64,000 nucleotides of DNA from Linanthus parryae (lineage: Eukaryota; Streptophyta; Magnoliopsida; Ericales; Polemoniaceae). The notes beneath the pieces are model-generated. The model saw only the letters and a program-made list of their open reading frames with translations, ran no database searches and was not told the DNA's origin. Location: the NCBI GenBank assembly GCA_023055425.1, contig JALGPY010000074.1, positions 186,001 to 250,000 on the forward strand. Direction: 5' to 3'. How positions within the stretch are numbered: the stretch's first letter is position 1; the number at the start of each line of letters is the position of its first letter. Of this stretch, positions 11,901 to 21,592 are shown in pieces. The position numbers were made by a program, and so were the translations under genes.

Positions 11901-14900
11901 CTGACCGGTTTCTATGTACATTCGTTTTTATTTTTATTAAATTTCCGCTTACCTATCAATATATGAGTGAGTGTGTGTGTGGTCAGGGCTACTGGCTGCT
12001 CTAATTAGATGATTTCAACGATGTTAGTCCGCTTTCCATCTGAAATCTTGTGATTCAGGCATAGGTATGCTGAGAGTTCCCTCTATAATAGTTTGGTAAA
12101 ATCTTCTCATTCAGTCTTGCTATTTAGATGCTGAGGTCCTTTGCTTGTCCGAAGTGCAGTCTTGATCTAATCTTGTTTGTGATCCTAATGTGCGAATTTA
12201 GTGCTGTTAGACCAGATGATCTGATGGGTTTGTTTCACGTAGACTTTTAGTTAATAGGGAAGATACAAAAATTTACACAATTTTATAGGCTTGATTCCTT
12301 AGGGGTTAGGGAACTGCTTGAATTTCGTTGTAGCTCTTATACGATCTTGACTAAAGGTTTTGCGGTTGAGGTCGAGGCCAAGACAGTTTTCTTTCTTTGC
12401 TAAAGGCTTTTTTTGACCATTGACATGGTTTGGGTGTATTTTAAGGGGGATATAACACGAGTTCTTTGACATTAGAAAGCCCTATTGTGGAATAACAGCT
12501 TTTATATATTCTGTCTCAGTTTTCCGTTCTGCCTTCATTAGCCAAAGGTGGTGAACTGATGATCATGGGGGAGTTTCTTATGGGGTAAAGAGTTCAGTAT
12601 CAGATGGCTTTAGTGGATCAGATTGTAGAGGAATAGTCTGTGTGAGATCAGGTGGTAGTGATGCAAGGTTGTAAAGGTTGATCTATCCTGATTCTTTCTT
12701 CTATAAATAACTGTGAATCTGTGATGCTACTGGGAGAGTTGCAATGTCACATGGGGCATGGGTGTGGTTTGTGCCAAGGTAGAAGGGCGACAGACAATTT
12801 CCTTTTGGCATGTTATTTGGTCAAAAATCTTTAGCCAAGATTTTTTTCTTTGTTGTATTGCGTGCCTGTGGTCGGTATGTATTGGCGCCTCAGTGTTGAT
12901 TTGGGAAGCAGAGCGATTAGAGCGCTTTGGTATTTTGCTGAGGCCATATGCAATTGATTAGGAAGACAAAATTTGGAGGGCAAGTTGTTGAAGATGATAA
13001 TTTTGCTTCACAAGGTAAAGTACTCCTGGTTCTGGTGCCGATCTGTATTAATGTCAAACTTGTAGCCGTGTTAACTGTTGGTGGGGTAGATTGTTTTTAT
13101 TCTTGACGAAAGTGAGGCTCTGTGACGTGGGTTTCACTCTTTATATGTATTGCTTTAATAGATACCATCCACTTGATTACATGGTTTATCAGAAACAGCT
13201 ATGAGTGAATTGGTAATGTTTGTCCGAGATGTTTTTGGAGTCTCTCAATCTCTCTCATGTTGCTGCATCCCATGTCAGTCCAGTTTCTGTTTATTTGATT
13301 TTGCTCTCCTTTCCCAGAGGTACCAGAATTCACCCATATCCTCGACTTCTGAGCTTCTGATGGTTGACCACAAACTTTTTCTCTAACATTACTTTTTTCT
13401 TTCTAATAAAACTGTACCTTCCGAAGAATGCTTGTCTGGTTCAGTGGACTGAGTTCTCTGGTGTCTTCTCCTACAGTTTGACTTTAGGTTTTCTAACTTG
13501 TGGATATCATGAGTTGAAGCATAAGAATATTTATTCTACTAAATCTAGATTGTGAATGCTCTTTCCATGCCAAACTTGCAAACTTCAAATGACAATATAA
13601 TCTACAAAAACTATTGATGGGTAAATCTGATGAATCTTGCACCCTCTCATCCCAAGTTTGTTATATTTTGCATCTTGAACTCCGATGAGTGAAGTCGTAG
13701 TATTTTCCTTATTGCATACGAGGCAGGTCCTTTTGAGAAGTCATAAATTAGTAATAATAATAATAACAACGCAATGATAGGTGTTGGTGAAAGAGTTGTA
13801 GATAATTCACACAGGTTGGTCGGTGTTCTTTTGGGAATGGTGTTCTGGTGGTATGACTAGAGAGGTAGCTTCTCATTGACATCTGATTTCTCAGTAGAGG
13901 AGTCAGTTTCCTGACATTAACTTTTTTGACTCGTGCCTTGGCTATGTCCCCGTGGTGTATACTGGGACAAGGAACCGTGTATTCTAGTTTGTCAGAAGTT
14001 CGAGAGTTCTTTTAGTAAATTTCAATACTAACCTAAGGGATGTTGATATTGTTCATTCTAGGATGATTGACACTGTTTCAATAAGATCGGTTCTAGCTAG
14101 AGTTGATGTCTTCTTTTCAGTGGTATCCTTGAGTTCATTGCCTCCCAGTCAGCAAGATAAACAATAGTATAATTACTTTAATTCGTGATAAGTACATTAC
14201 AAGACGATTCCCAGACCAACTGCTATACTTATACCAAATGGTTGATATGTGTGTAGGTGTACTTAGTCAGACATCGATGTTTTCACCTAGTGTGTTATGA
14301 GTATTCAGATATTACAGACTCAGTTGTTGGTTTGTGTTCTCTCCTTTCTTTGCTTTCTGTAATCCTGGCCCTACTCATTGTACTCCTTGTATTAAAATTT
14401 AGCTTTGTTTTTGTCAACGGTATGCTATAACAATAAAGTTCCAGTTATTTCATAAATAGTTTAAACAAATCGGAACCTTGGGTCCTCTGTTCACAGATAC
14501 TCAATTCTATGGTGAATGTATGAGAATTGAGATCCATGATGTTCAAAGAACTTGTACTTTTATATCATGTCATAGGACCATACTTTTAGGAAAAGAAATA
14601 TGATTGCTCAAGTTTTATCACTTCCATATATAGTGGAAACACCAGTTAAAGAGATTTATGGTGAAATCTTCATTTGAAGGTTTGGTTTGCACCAGGCGGT
14701 GCTCACCAGCTGATAACTAGCGACAAATCCTTCCGAGGCATAGCGATTACAAATGTGGGTTTTGGTACTTCCAACAGTCTTTCTCCATACCAGTTGTGCC
14801 AAACCTTGAGGTGAAGGTTTTGCAGAACAGTATATATAATGACCTAAAAAACCAACAATTTTATGAATGGAGTCTAGTTGGTCATGAGTCCGAAGCAAAG

Positions 14901-17900
14901 TAAACATGTTTATTATACCATTGAACTGCCTGACAGGAGATAGCAGGAATGAGTCTTTTCATCTTCCTCTTGTCCATTACTCATGTACTGCAAACATATC
15001 CTTGGCCGAATGATAGCTCTTTGTATGTTTAAATCTAGAAATCCTGTTTTGTTCAGTTAGGTATGTACACATTTCTATTTCTAGCTTGTGTTTAACAGTA
15101 TTATCATATATACCAAGTTTCTGCTAAACTGCTATTTATTATCTTATCAACTGAATAGGGAAATCTGAAGGTGAGTAGGGAAGGTAGTATTGCATATAGC
15201 TTGCCATTTCGTCTACTTTGTAACCGTAGGAGCAAAATTGTTTTAGAGGGTTGACCACATCCTGAACTGGGACATCATGCAGACTTTCATTGATGATTAT
15301 TTACTACCTGTTTTGTCATATTTCCTTTATCTCACCGTTAAGAGGAATGCTTTTCTTCATTTAAAGTATTTGTTAATGTATGTCCAATACTCCCGTTGAT
15401 GATTAGTTACTACCTGTTTGTTGTACTTTCTTCATCTCACCGCTAAGAGGAATGCTTTTTTTTCATATAAACTATTGGTTAATCTATATCTCCTTCCATC
15501 AGGATGCAACGTAAGAAAGGTCAGTTCACTTCTGCAAGGAGGTCCGAGGAGTCTGCTAGTGGTGGCAATACCGGCGAAGATTCAGGTCGAGATGATAGCC
15601 AGCCTGAAATCTTGTGAGTATTTTGCGATCTTCAGGAGATACTTCTATTATTTCCCATGCATCATTCGTTGATCTTGAGTTATATAATATCATGGAAGTA
15701 TAAGTTTACTCATCTTCCATTGAGCTCCTAGCATGCTATTACAAGATCTGTTTCTGGCTTCTTTGATTTGTAGCATTTTTGTTGTTGTTGAAATGAGTCT
15801 GTTTTGACTATTTTGCATGTCTTCATAGTTGTACTCATTGTGGCACAAGTTCAAAATCAACTCCAATGATGCGGCGGGGGCCAGGTGGTCCAAGGACTCT
15901 TTGCAATGCATGTGGGTTATTCTGGGCAAACAAGGTTGGTATCCCCAGTTGTGATATACATTTTTCAACTAGCAATACTTTCCATTATTTTTCGAAGCAT
16001 GAAGTTGTATCCTGGTTGCAATGACATTTTTTTTTTTTGAAATTGGTTGCAATGACATTTATCTGCCTGGTTTTACTACTTCAGAGAACAATTACTCCCT
16101 CTGTCCTAAAATAATCATCCTGCTTTTTTTTCCCAAGCATTTTCAGGAGGTGATTTGACTAGCAAAATAATGTAAATATTTTCATAATGTTGTAGAGCTA
16201 CACTAACTCTACAACATCATGAAAAGATTAAGAAGTTCTTGTACCGTTATGCTTTCCAAATTGCCTCCTCAAAATGGTTGGAAAAAAAGTGGGACAATAT
16301 CAATAGGACGGAGGGAGTATTTACCTCCGTCCCATTGATATTGTCCCACTTGGGATGTTCCGCTTCTCTGGTTTGGCTGTGATGGGTAGGCTTTTTTTGT
16401 GTTTTTTGGAATGTTCCGTTTCGGGCCTTTGTACTGACCACAGAGATATTATAAGTGCTTCAAATCCTTTCAAAACAAGTAAAATGGTTTTGTTGGGTTA
16501 AGGAATTAGTTTTTTTTTTTTTTTTTCCACAAACCAGACTTGGAATTAGATGGACAGTTTCAGTGCACTTTTGGTAGCAATTGAAAGCATGTTTGCTGGG
16601 TTTTGAATCGTTTTCAAGCTTTCCATTTGATTTATGAGGCATACGGTTATGTGAGTTGAGAATCCTCTATAAATATCTCGGTAGAATGAGCTTTGGGGTT
16701 AAATGCATGTGTGGGTTCACTTTGTTTCTCCGCAGACACCGACAGTGGTTAAATGTTTGGCTTTTTTCCAAGGAAGTTTAAGGAATTAGTGGTCTCTGGT
16801 GAAGCCTCCTTGTTGAATTGGTTTAGGAGGTCTCATGCGAAAGGTAATATATTTTGGAAGCAGACCACCACGTTTAGCTAATGTTGAAGGTTCAGGGGGG
16901 TTACCACGAGAGGCCAAGGATGCTCAGCAGTCAGTTTTCTTTATTTCTGGATGTATTTTGGAATTCTTCGGTTGAAATTAACTGTTAAGAATCTCTGAAG
17001 TGATCGTTGGAGGATTTAGACTTTATTCAGTTTTAGGTTAGCAAGAAATGAGTTATGATCAGTTTGTAACTATTTCGCACTGGATGATAATAGAGCATGG
17101 AATACTCCATTGAGGAGCCTGAACCAGAAGTTGATCAACATTATAGGGTGGGAATAGTTCAGAGTTACCAGAAATCGCTCAACAGGGTGAGATCTGCAAT
17201 CCAGATCGTGTTGGGATCCTTCGCAATCCAGATGGTTGATACTGGCTATCCCTAAAGTTCTTACACGGACCTAAATATTTAAATATTGTTACTCTTTTAC
17301 CCCACAATTTCATCAAGTAATTCACGCCTTGACCTCTACTTTTCTTATTTATGATGGCAAGTCCTTACAAAAAATTTACCTGACAATGCTAATATTTTAC
17401 ACGATTTCAAAATTGCACGCAGGGAATAAATCAGCATTAGAATGTTGTCGTCAATCTTGGTTTTCTGAGGTTAGCTTTGTGGTTGTAAACATAGGCTTGG
17501 AATTGGGCGACCTAATGAAACCTTATTCGTGCACCTTGTTAAATATTTACAAACCCTTGGGGCTGTAGGACCTTGGCTTTAGAGGCTTGCTCTTTCTCGT
17601 GGCCAGAGTTCAAATCCCTCGGTCCAGGAAAGCCGACTTCGGTAGAATTATGACTTCTTACTTCTTAACGTCAAAAGTTGTAGGAATGTTGAAAATGGGT
17701 CTGTAGAGCATTGATCAATTTCATAAACTTATCTAGGATACGAAAACTAAGTACTTCATAGTTCATACTACTGTTTTGAACCAACAGAAAATGCAGACTT
17801 TGTTCGCAATCAATCAAGTGAAGGATTGTTGGATACTTTTTCTTTCCCTATGCAAAAATCTTACGTTCCAAGTATCATACTTGGAACGTAAGATTCCTGT

Positions 17901-18338
17901 GGCCGCTCCGAAAACTCATTTTCCACTCTGATGATTCGAGGCACCTATGTTCCCCTATTTGGCTATCTACATATCTTCAAACAATCTGTTTAAATTTCCC
18001 AACCCGTTGATATGTTTTCATTATAGCATGGTCTTGAGCCTTTATTAACATGTTTATGCATCTACTTGATCTGTTCACGTCTCATGTGGTCTCAAAATAA
18101 AAACCTGTCTAAATTCTGCAGCGTAGCATGAGGGATCTTTCTAAAAGACTGCAGGATACTCCATCGCCTTCAACTGAGCAGCAGGTATCCATTCATATTC
18201 TTGTAATCTGTTTTACATTGGTTTATTTTTCTCGATATGTCATGCTACTAATTTGTGCTTGCAATTCTTTTTAAAAAATCTCAGCAGCAGCAGCAGCAGT
18301 GCGACGTTGCACCATACAACTCTGACTTCTCACAGTAA
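5927..18338 (+). CDS. TIFY-CCT-GATA zinc-finger transcription factor (ZIM/GATA25-like)
   Basis: Nuclear DNA-binding factor of the plant GATA class carrying TIFY and CCT domains. Coding exons: 5927-6193, 7242-7325, 7402-7532, 15503-15613, 15829-15934, 18122-18184 and 18285-18338. All junctions are GT-AG and in phase, giving 271 aa. The TIFY motif is at residues 72-77 (TLSFRG, then QVFVF). The CCT domain covers about 127-169, ending [15 protein letters not shown] across the exon 3/4 junction. The zinc finger is CTHC (199-202), 20 residues, then CNAC (223-226): the CX2CX20CX2C form of this class. The C-terminus is short, with seven Gln (253-259). TIFY domains mediate protein-protein contacts; GATA fingers bind WGATAR sites (family knowledge). 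Intron 3 is about 8 kb and full of transposons, yet every exon is intact. The closest family member by motif wording is Arabidopsis ZIM. The start is the first in-frame ATG; a second Met lies five codons on. Confidence 0.93.
6198..6568 (+). repeat. Tandem duplication at the 5' end of GATA intron 1
   Basis: Two diverged copies of about 180-190 bp lie head to tail (about 6198-6377 and 6378-6568). Both contain ggaattgggttgtgggatta, then cttgggtggttttggta, then agagtattgaattggggg. The first copy begins a few bases after the exon 1 donor. The segments are intronic and carry no coding frame. Confidence 0.8.
6820..7057 (+). repeat. Triplicated 80-bp repeat in GATA intron 1
   Basis: Three head-to-tail copies at 6820-6899, 6900-6979 and 6980-7057 share the opening tagaattgagtttttgta (with substitutions) and the closing gtctatctgttaccca. 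The very regular 80-bp register suggests recent local duplication. The third copy is slightly shorter and its end has diverged. Confidence 0.88.
8833..9239. mobile_element. PIF-like MITE with 3-bp target duplication
   Basis: A 407-bp element in GATA intron 3. The left terminus GGCTCTGTTTGGTT is matched by the inverted right terminus AACCAAACAGAGCC. The subterminal regions repeat TAAAATGTTTTAC-type segments in both orientations. Exact TTG copies flank it (8830-8832 and 9240-9242). A 3-bp duplication and a GTTTGGT-type terminus suggest a PIF/Harbinger-derived MITE, although that superfamily prefers TWA targets. The interior (8960-9050) is GGT-rich. It has no transposase. Confidence 0.8.
10199..10526 (-). 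mobile_element. 5' end of an LTR retrotransposon (LTR plus tRNA-Met primer site)
   Basis: On the minus strand, TGGTATCAGAGC (10210-10199) is the canonical primer-binding site for initiator tRNA-Met. Directly upstream on that strand is LTR-like DNA with a TATAAATA box (10345-10338) and, further on, AATAAA (10297-10292), in the order expected of an LTR. The LTR is estimated as about 10211-10526, where it would start TGATCA. The beginning of the internal region may extend down to about 9900. No second LTR or coding part is present, so this is a truncated relic inside GATA intron 3. The outer end abuts the plastid fragment. Confidence 0.65.
10533..10894 (+). pseudogene. ndhH: Plastid ndhH fragment inserted in the nucleus (NUPT)
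   Basis: The translation from 10534 reads [20 protein letters not shown] and continues through [40 protein letters not shown] and [15 protein letters not shown]. This is the NdhH subunit of the chloroplast NDH complex (a quinone-binding 49-kDa-type subunit), covering roughly residues 50-170 of a protein of about 393. Homology ends abruptly near 10894, followed by a G-rich tract (10912-10930). The fragment has no start context, lacks both ends, and lies in the sense direction within intron 3 of the GATA gene, so it is nuclear-integrated plastid DNA, not a working gene. It has no stop within the matched part, which suggests a recent transfer. Confidence 0.93.
10935..11530. other. GATA intron 3, unremarkable part
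   Basis: AT-rich intron sequence with a short TG/TA microsatellite-like stretch (11225-11260). I see no coding frame, RNA gene or repeat boundary. Confidence 0.6.
11531..11696. mobile_element. Long-hairpin MITE-like element in GATA intron 3
   Basis: Two arms of about 75 bp are inverted copies of each other. The inner parts match best: ccatttgcagaaaagatgtc on the left and gacgtcttttctgcaaatgg on the right, one mismatch over about 30 bp. The outer ends share TATCACATTGCA (left 11536-11547, inverted at the right end near 11691). The loop is about 15 nt (around 11612-11627). Transcription through the intron would give a near-perfect long hairpin. No transposase and no clear target duplication were found, so the element type is uncertain. 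Confidence 0.75.
11697..15289. other. GATA intron 3, remainder
   Basis: About 3.6 kb of intron without convincing genes. ORFs up to 83 codons occur without recognisable domains. A short TAA/AAC microsatellite lies near 13750. No RNA gene or bounded transposon was recognised. Confidence 0.5.
15290..15492 (+). repeat. Duplicated polypyrimidine segment before the exon 4 acceptor
   Basis: Two copies of about 95 bp (15290-15383 and 15396-15492) share ttgatgatta, then actacctgtt, then ctcaccgytaagaggaatgc followed by a T-rich run. The second copy ends about 10 nt before the exon 4 acceptor AG at 15501-15502, so the duplicated block contains the functional polypyrimidine tract, and a spare copy sits upstream. 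Confidence 0.8.
16013..16060. mobile_element. Poly(T)-only retroinsertion with 17-bp target duplication
   Basis: The 17-mer TGGTTGCAATGACATTT occurs at 16013-16029 and again at 16044-16060. Between the copies lie only 14 bases: nine T, then GAAAT. This is the structure of a retrotransposed poly(A) tail (minus strand) with almost no body, bounded by a target-site duplication. It lies in the intron between GATA exons 5 and 6. Confidence 0.75.
16095..16317. mobile_element. Stowaway-like MITE
   Basis: The left terminus CTCCCTCTGTCC and right terminus GGACGGAGGGAG are inverted matches of the classic Stowaway (Tc1/mariner) terminal repeat CTCCCTCCGTCC. TA dinucleotides flank both ends (16093-16094 and 16318-16319). 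It is 223 bp, has no coding capacity, and lies in the GATA intron between exons 5 and 6. Confidence 0.9.
16287..16351. repeat. Inverted second copy of the Stowaway-like right end
   Basis: Positions 16324-16351 are the reverse complement of 16287-16314 (28 bp, one mismatch: tcaatagg against ccattga), separated by about 9 nt. A second Stowaway-like terminus therefore lies tail to tail with the first and creates a tight hairpin. No matching far end for the second copy was found downstream. Confidence 0.8.
17574..17640 (+). repeat. Possible tRNA-derived SINE fragment
   Basis: TGGCTTTAGAGG (17574-17585) resembles a pol III A box, and GAGTTCAAATCCC (17606-17618) resembles a B box (GGTTCRANTCC). 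The spacing is short but tolerable for a degraded tRNA-related SINE head. No poly(A) or target duplication was identified and the sequence does not fold as an intact tRNA. Confidence 0.35.
17857..17895. repeat. Perfect palindrome, 19-bp arms, 1-nt spacer
   Basis: AATCTTACGTTCCAAGTAT (17857-17875) is followed by a single C and then by its exact reverse complement (17877-17895). It lies in the last long intron of the GATA gene, about 230 bp before exon 6, outside any recognised transposon. Confidence 0.95.
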
Positions 18339-18471
18339 TCTGCATGGGTTTCCGGCCGTGGTGATAGATAGCTTTGGCTTTAGCATCTAAACAATAGGCT
18401 CTCTTGCGCCAAAACTGATTGTTCCGGCGATAGTGATACAAGTACAAAGCAGCTTCGTAGTCTGAGTTTAT

Positions 18472-18475
<4 letters not shown>

Positions 18476-18511
<36 letters not shown>
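18476..18511 (+). repeat. CT microsatellite in the GATA 3' UTR
   Basis: An uninterrupted CT dinucleotide run of about 17 units starts roughly 140 bp after the GATA stop codon at 18336-18338. A likely 3' end of the transcript lies shortly after it, near the AT-rich aatcaatgaatg stretch around 18540. Confidence 0.85.
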
Positions 18512-18516
<5 letters not shown>

Positions 18517-18734
18517 CTTGTGGAGTGTACAGATGTGATAATCAATGAATGTTTCTCAGAGTTTGGTTAGGTCGAATTTGTTGAAGTTTATGTACTATGT
18601 GGATATTGCATAAAACTTTTTTCTAGTGTATGAGAAAGTACTATTAGGGACAAGTGGTTTGATTAGTATGAACTCTTTTAGTATGACTGATGATGACTGG
18701 TTTGCGATGGATATTATGTGGGAAAAGACCCTCA

Positions 18735-18955
18735 GGTTTGACATAAAGATATTGTCACCCCCTTAGTGTGCCAAACTCTAGGACACTTACACCCTAATTG
18801 TGTCATTTCATACTCTGAGATGGCGAATTTGTTCCAAAAACCACTATTAGTGATGAACTCCATTGCTAGACTAACATCGTCACCCTTAGTGAGAGTAAAA
18901 GTCCACAAATTTTGTGCAGTGGAGGGGTGAAAGTGTCATTTTTTCTCATGATACG
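18735..18955. mobile_element. Degenerate relative of the downstream Mutator-like element
   Basis: The left part (aggtttgacataaagatatt, then cttacaccctaattgtg) and right end (aggggtgaaagtgtcat) match the terminal regions of the element at 21593-22617 in the same arrangement, but the copy is much shorter and diverged. It has no coding sequence and no clear target duplication. Confidence 0.6.
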
Positions 18956-19446
18956 GAAGAATCATTCTATTGTTGCTGTTTGTGAAATTTTGACATTGAT
19001 AATGGAATAAGGGATAGTGGACATGCAGTAATCCTAAACTCAACTGATTTGACTCATTCTTTCCTTACAAGAAGGTTTAAGGACGGGAGTTTATCACTGT
19101 GTCAGGACAGACCATAGGCATCTTATATATGATCAAGCATCTTTCATCCATCATTCAGCCACTGAGTTTCATTGTCGGGCCTGGAAACTCTCTCAGGTTC
19201 TCTAGCTTCGAGCCACTGCGAACCGGTAGCAAGAAACAACTATCGATGGGCAACTAAATCATCATTTCTTGTTTCTTTTCAAGTGACTGTAGCCAAGAGC
19301 AACTACGGAAGCAAAACTATTACGATTCAAAATTGTGAAACAATGTCTGATTTCATGAATGTGTGTGATCATAATTTTGTATCCAGATGTTACATGAGAT
19401 ATTGTTAGCATATCCATTTGGTGGACTACCCCCGTCCACAAATTAT

Positions 19447-19723
19447 GGACTACCACTCTGTCTTTCCTCTTTAGTCCCATTATGACTTTTGGCACTATTA
19501 ACTGGGTCACTTTGACTGTTTGACCCGGTGATATGGCTATCAAAATGATGCAATTTTTTGATAATTTTTTCATAGCGTTGTAGAGTAAAAGTTGCTCTAT
19601 AACACGGTGAAAAAATTATTAAAAAATCGCATCATTTTGCTGTCCAAATCACCGGTCAAAGTGACCCTGATACAAGTCAAAAAGTCAAAATGAGAGTAAA
19701 GAGAAGAGACATAGTGGTAATTC
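19447..19723. mobile_element. Foldback MITE
   Basis: The outer 65-70 bp are inverted repeats. The left side reads actaccactctgtctttcct and later gggtcactttga; the right side carries their complements (tcaaagtgaccc, then agagacatagtggtaat). The centre also folds (ctctacaacgc against ataacacggtg with changes). Together about 275 bp form one long imperfect hairpin. No ORF supports transposase. The superfamily is not clear because the target duplication could not be fixed. Confidence 0.8.
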
Positions 19724-20078
19724 GTATGTGCAAAGTTTTATACTTGTATCTTGTCTTTCACAGTGGTGAACAATTAAACGGTGTTCTTGTGACTGTTTTT
19801 GGTTCTTAACTACTCACTTCATCGGGCTAGTATTGTTAATGTTTACAGAGAAAAAGATTACTACCTAGGTTTGTGCACCGATTCTTCTTAATTCCATGCT
19901 GCACCCCTACTTACACATCAAGTTCACAGATATATTTCGGGCATTTGTTTTTCTGGAGTAGCTCTACGCTTCAGAATGATTAGTCTCTGCCTATCCTGAG
20001 GACATTGCATGTTTATCACCATAAGATTGGCGTGGACTCAAAAGTTTGATCTATGCATGTTCTCGGTGTCTTCCTATG

Positions 20079-20104
20079 TATATACCACCTCTCTCTCTCT
20101 CTCT

Positions 20105-20144
<40 letters not shown>

Positions 20145-20161
20145 TATCTATATACCACCTC
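20079..20161. mobile_element. Poly(T)/CT retroinsertion with 13-bp target duplication
   Basis: TATATACCACCTC occurs at 20079-20091 and again at 20149-20161. The 57-bp insert between them is a CT run, about 33 T and the tail AAGTATC. Read on the minus strand this is a poly(A) tract with a GA-repeat end, the footprint of a retrotransposed tail without a body. Confidence 0.7.
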
Positions 20162-20264
20162 ATTTCAACACCAAACTCTTTAAAAATTACTATTAGGAAT
20201 TCCTCAAGCGTGTGTATGCCTTTGCAGGAAGTACCATAGGAGGGACAAGTTGGGCACTTTTGTC

Positions 20265-21438
20265 TTTCTTTTGATAATAGGTAAGGATTTTATTAAGGAC
20301 ACTCCAAAGCAGGTAAGTTTATATCATACAGTAGAGATTCAGCCTAACCCATAAGCTACGATATTAAAGGACAACCTACTATTTAAACATATAGAATAGC
20401 GGAGGCCATTATATACAAACAAAATTAGGCAGCCGATCCAAGGATAAGCTACAAGACTTAATTATACAAGAAACTAAACATGACCACGTGCGATAGCTGC
20501 CTTCGCTAACCGGTGAGCTTCCAAAACTTGTCCACAAGGAACTTTAGCGATGAAACAGTCACTAAACTTCATAATTTCCTGCTTGATATTTGCCAAAATA
20601 GGAGTGTCCTTATACGTACTTCGACTAGTCCCCTGCAAAATGTTGTATGACTGGAGGCTATCAGTGTAAAGCAATATAGTAGACATGCAATTATGTGATG
20701 CAGCTAATAACCCATAGTAAATAGCTAGTAATTCCATCTGTAGTGGTGAATCTGCAAAGCAGGTTCGCGAGTAGCTCATGGGAATGCCCGAAGATGGCTG
20801 CAAGTAGATTCCAACTGCTCCGTATTGAGTCGTTGCTTTCCAAGCTCCATCCACTGTAACATATCCCGTGATTGGCGGCAGTGATCGGGCACTTCGGGCG
20901 AAACGGAGGGAATATGGGTAGAGTACGGGAGGATCTGTCTGCACCCGCTCCTGTGTGATGTGTAGTCGACAATGTCTGACATCCTGAAGACATTGACGGA
21001 AGTATTCGACAGTCTTGTCTGTTGACCAGGCCTCATGTCGGTACACGAGATCATTCCGCATTCTCCAAGTACCCCATAGATACGAAAGGGCCTTGTCCAT
21101 AGTGTCATGATCATCATAAAGGAGGGATGTAAGCCATTCTTGGAGTTGATTTGGACGGTTACTAAGTCCAATTTGTGAGGCCAGAGTACTGGTAACAGGA
21201 CACTGGAGGAAGAGGTGGTCTGGAGTTTCCGGAGAGCTTAGGCAAAGCGGACATGTGTTGTTGAGTTGAGGGAGTTTGTGAGCTAGGGTAGCCATACATG
21301 GTAAGGCTGTTTGGTGCAAACACTTCCAAAGAAAGATCTTGCATTTTTCTGGAATACGTAGCCCCCAGAGTTTTCCCCAAACTGGATTTGGGGTTGGTGG
21401 GCTATAGAAGAATCCCGCCGGCTTAAAGGTGGGGTTGG
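20265..21438 (-). mobile_element. 5'-truncated L1-type LINE with 14-bp target duplications
   Basis: TGGGCACTTTTGTC flanks the insert exactly (20251-20264 and 21439-21452). On the minus strand an ORF ending at 20474 enters the element in the last part of ORF2. It begins with a reverse-transcriptase zinc-binding domain (LWGLRIPEKCKIFLWKCLHQ, then CPLC and HLFLQC) and ends with an RNase H domain (VDGAWK, MELLAIYYGLLA, YTDS and a terminal AHRLAKAA). The catalytic Asp/Glu residues appear present. The 3' UTR and a short A-rich tail occupy 20265-20473. The RT and endonuclease domains are missing because of 5' truncation, so the copy cannot move by itself. It lies downstream of the GATA gene. Confidence 0.92.
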
Positions 21439-21592
21439 TGGGCACTTTTGTCAAATTAGAGGAAAATCACACAAACATCTACTATCCCTCTACCTCACAA
21501 GTGAACAGGACTCTTACTCAGGGGGCTTTGAAATTTGACTGTCTATGTGAAATACTAAAATGTTTATGGGAGGCATCTATAAATTAAATATA

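Noticed and set aside
16502..16549. Fourth poly(T) insertion between GGAATTAG copies
   Set aside because: The direct repeat is only 8 bp, and the same word occurs again near 16780, so chance is likely.
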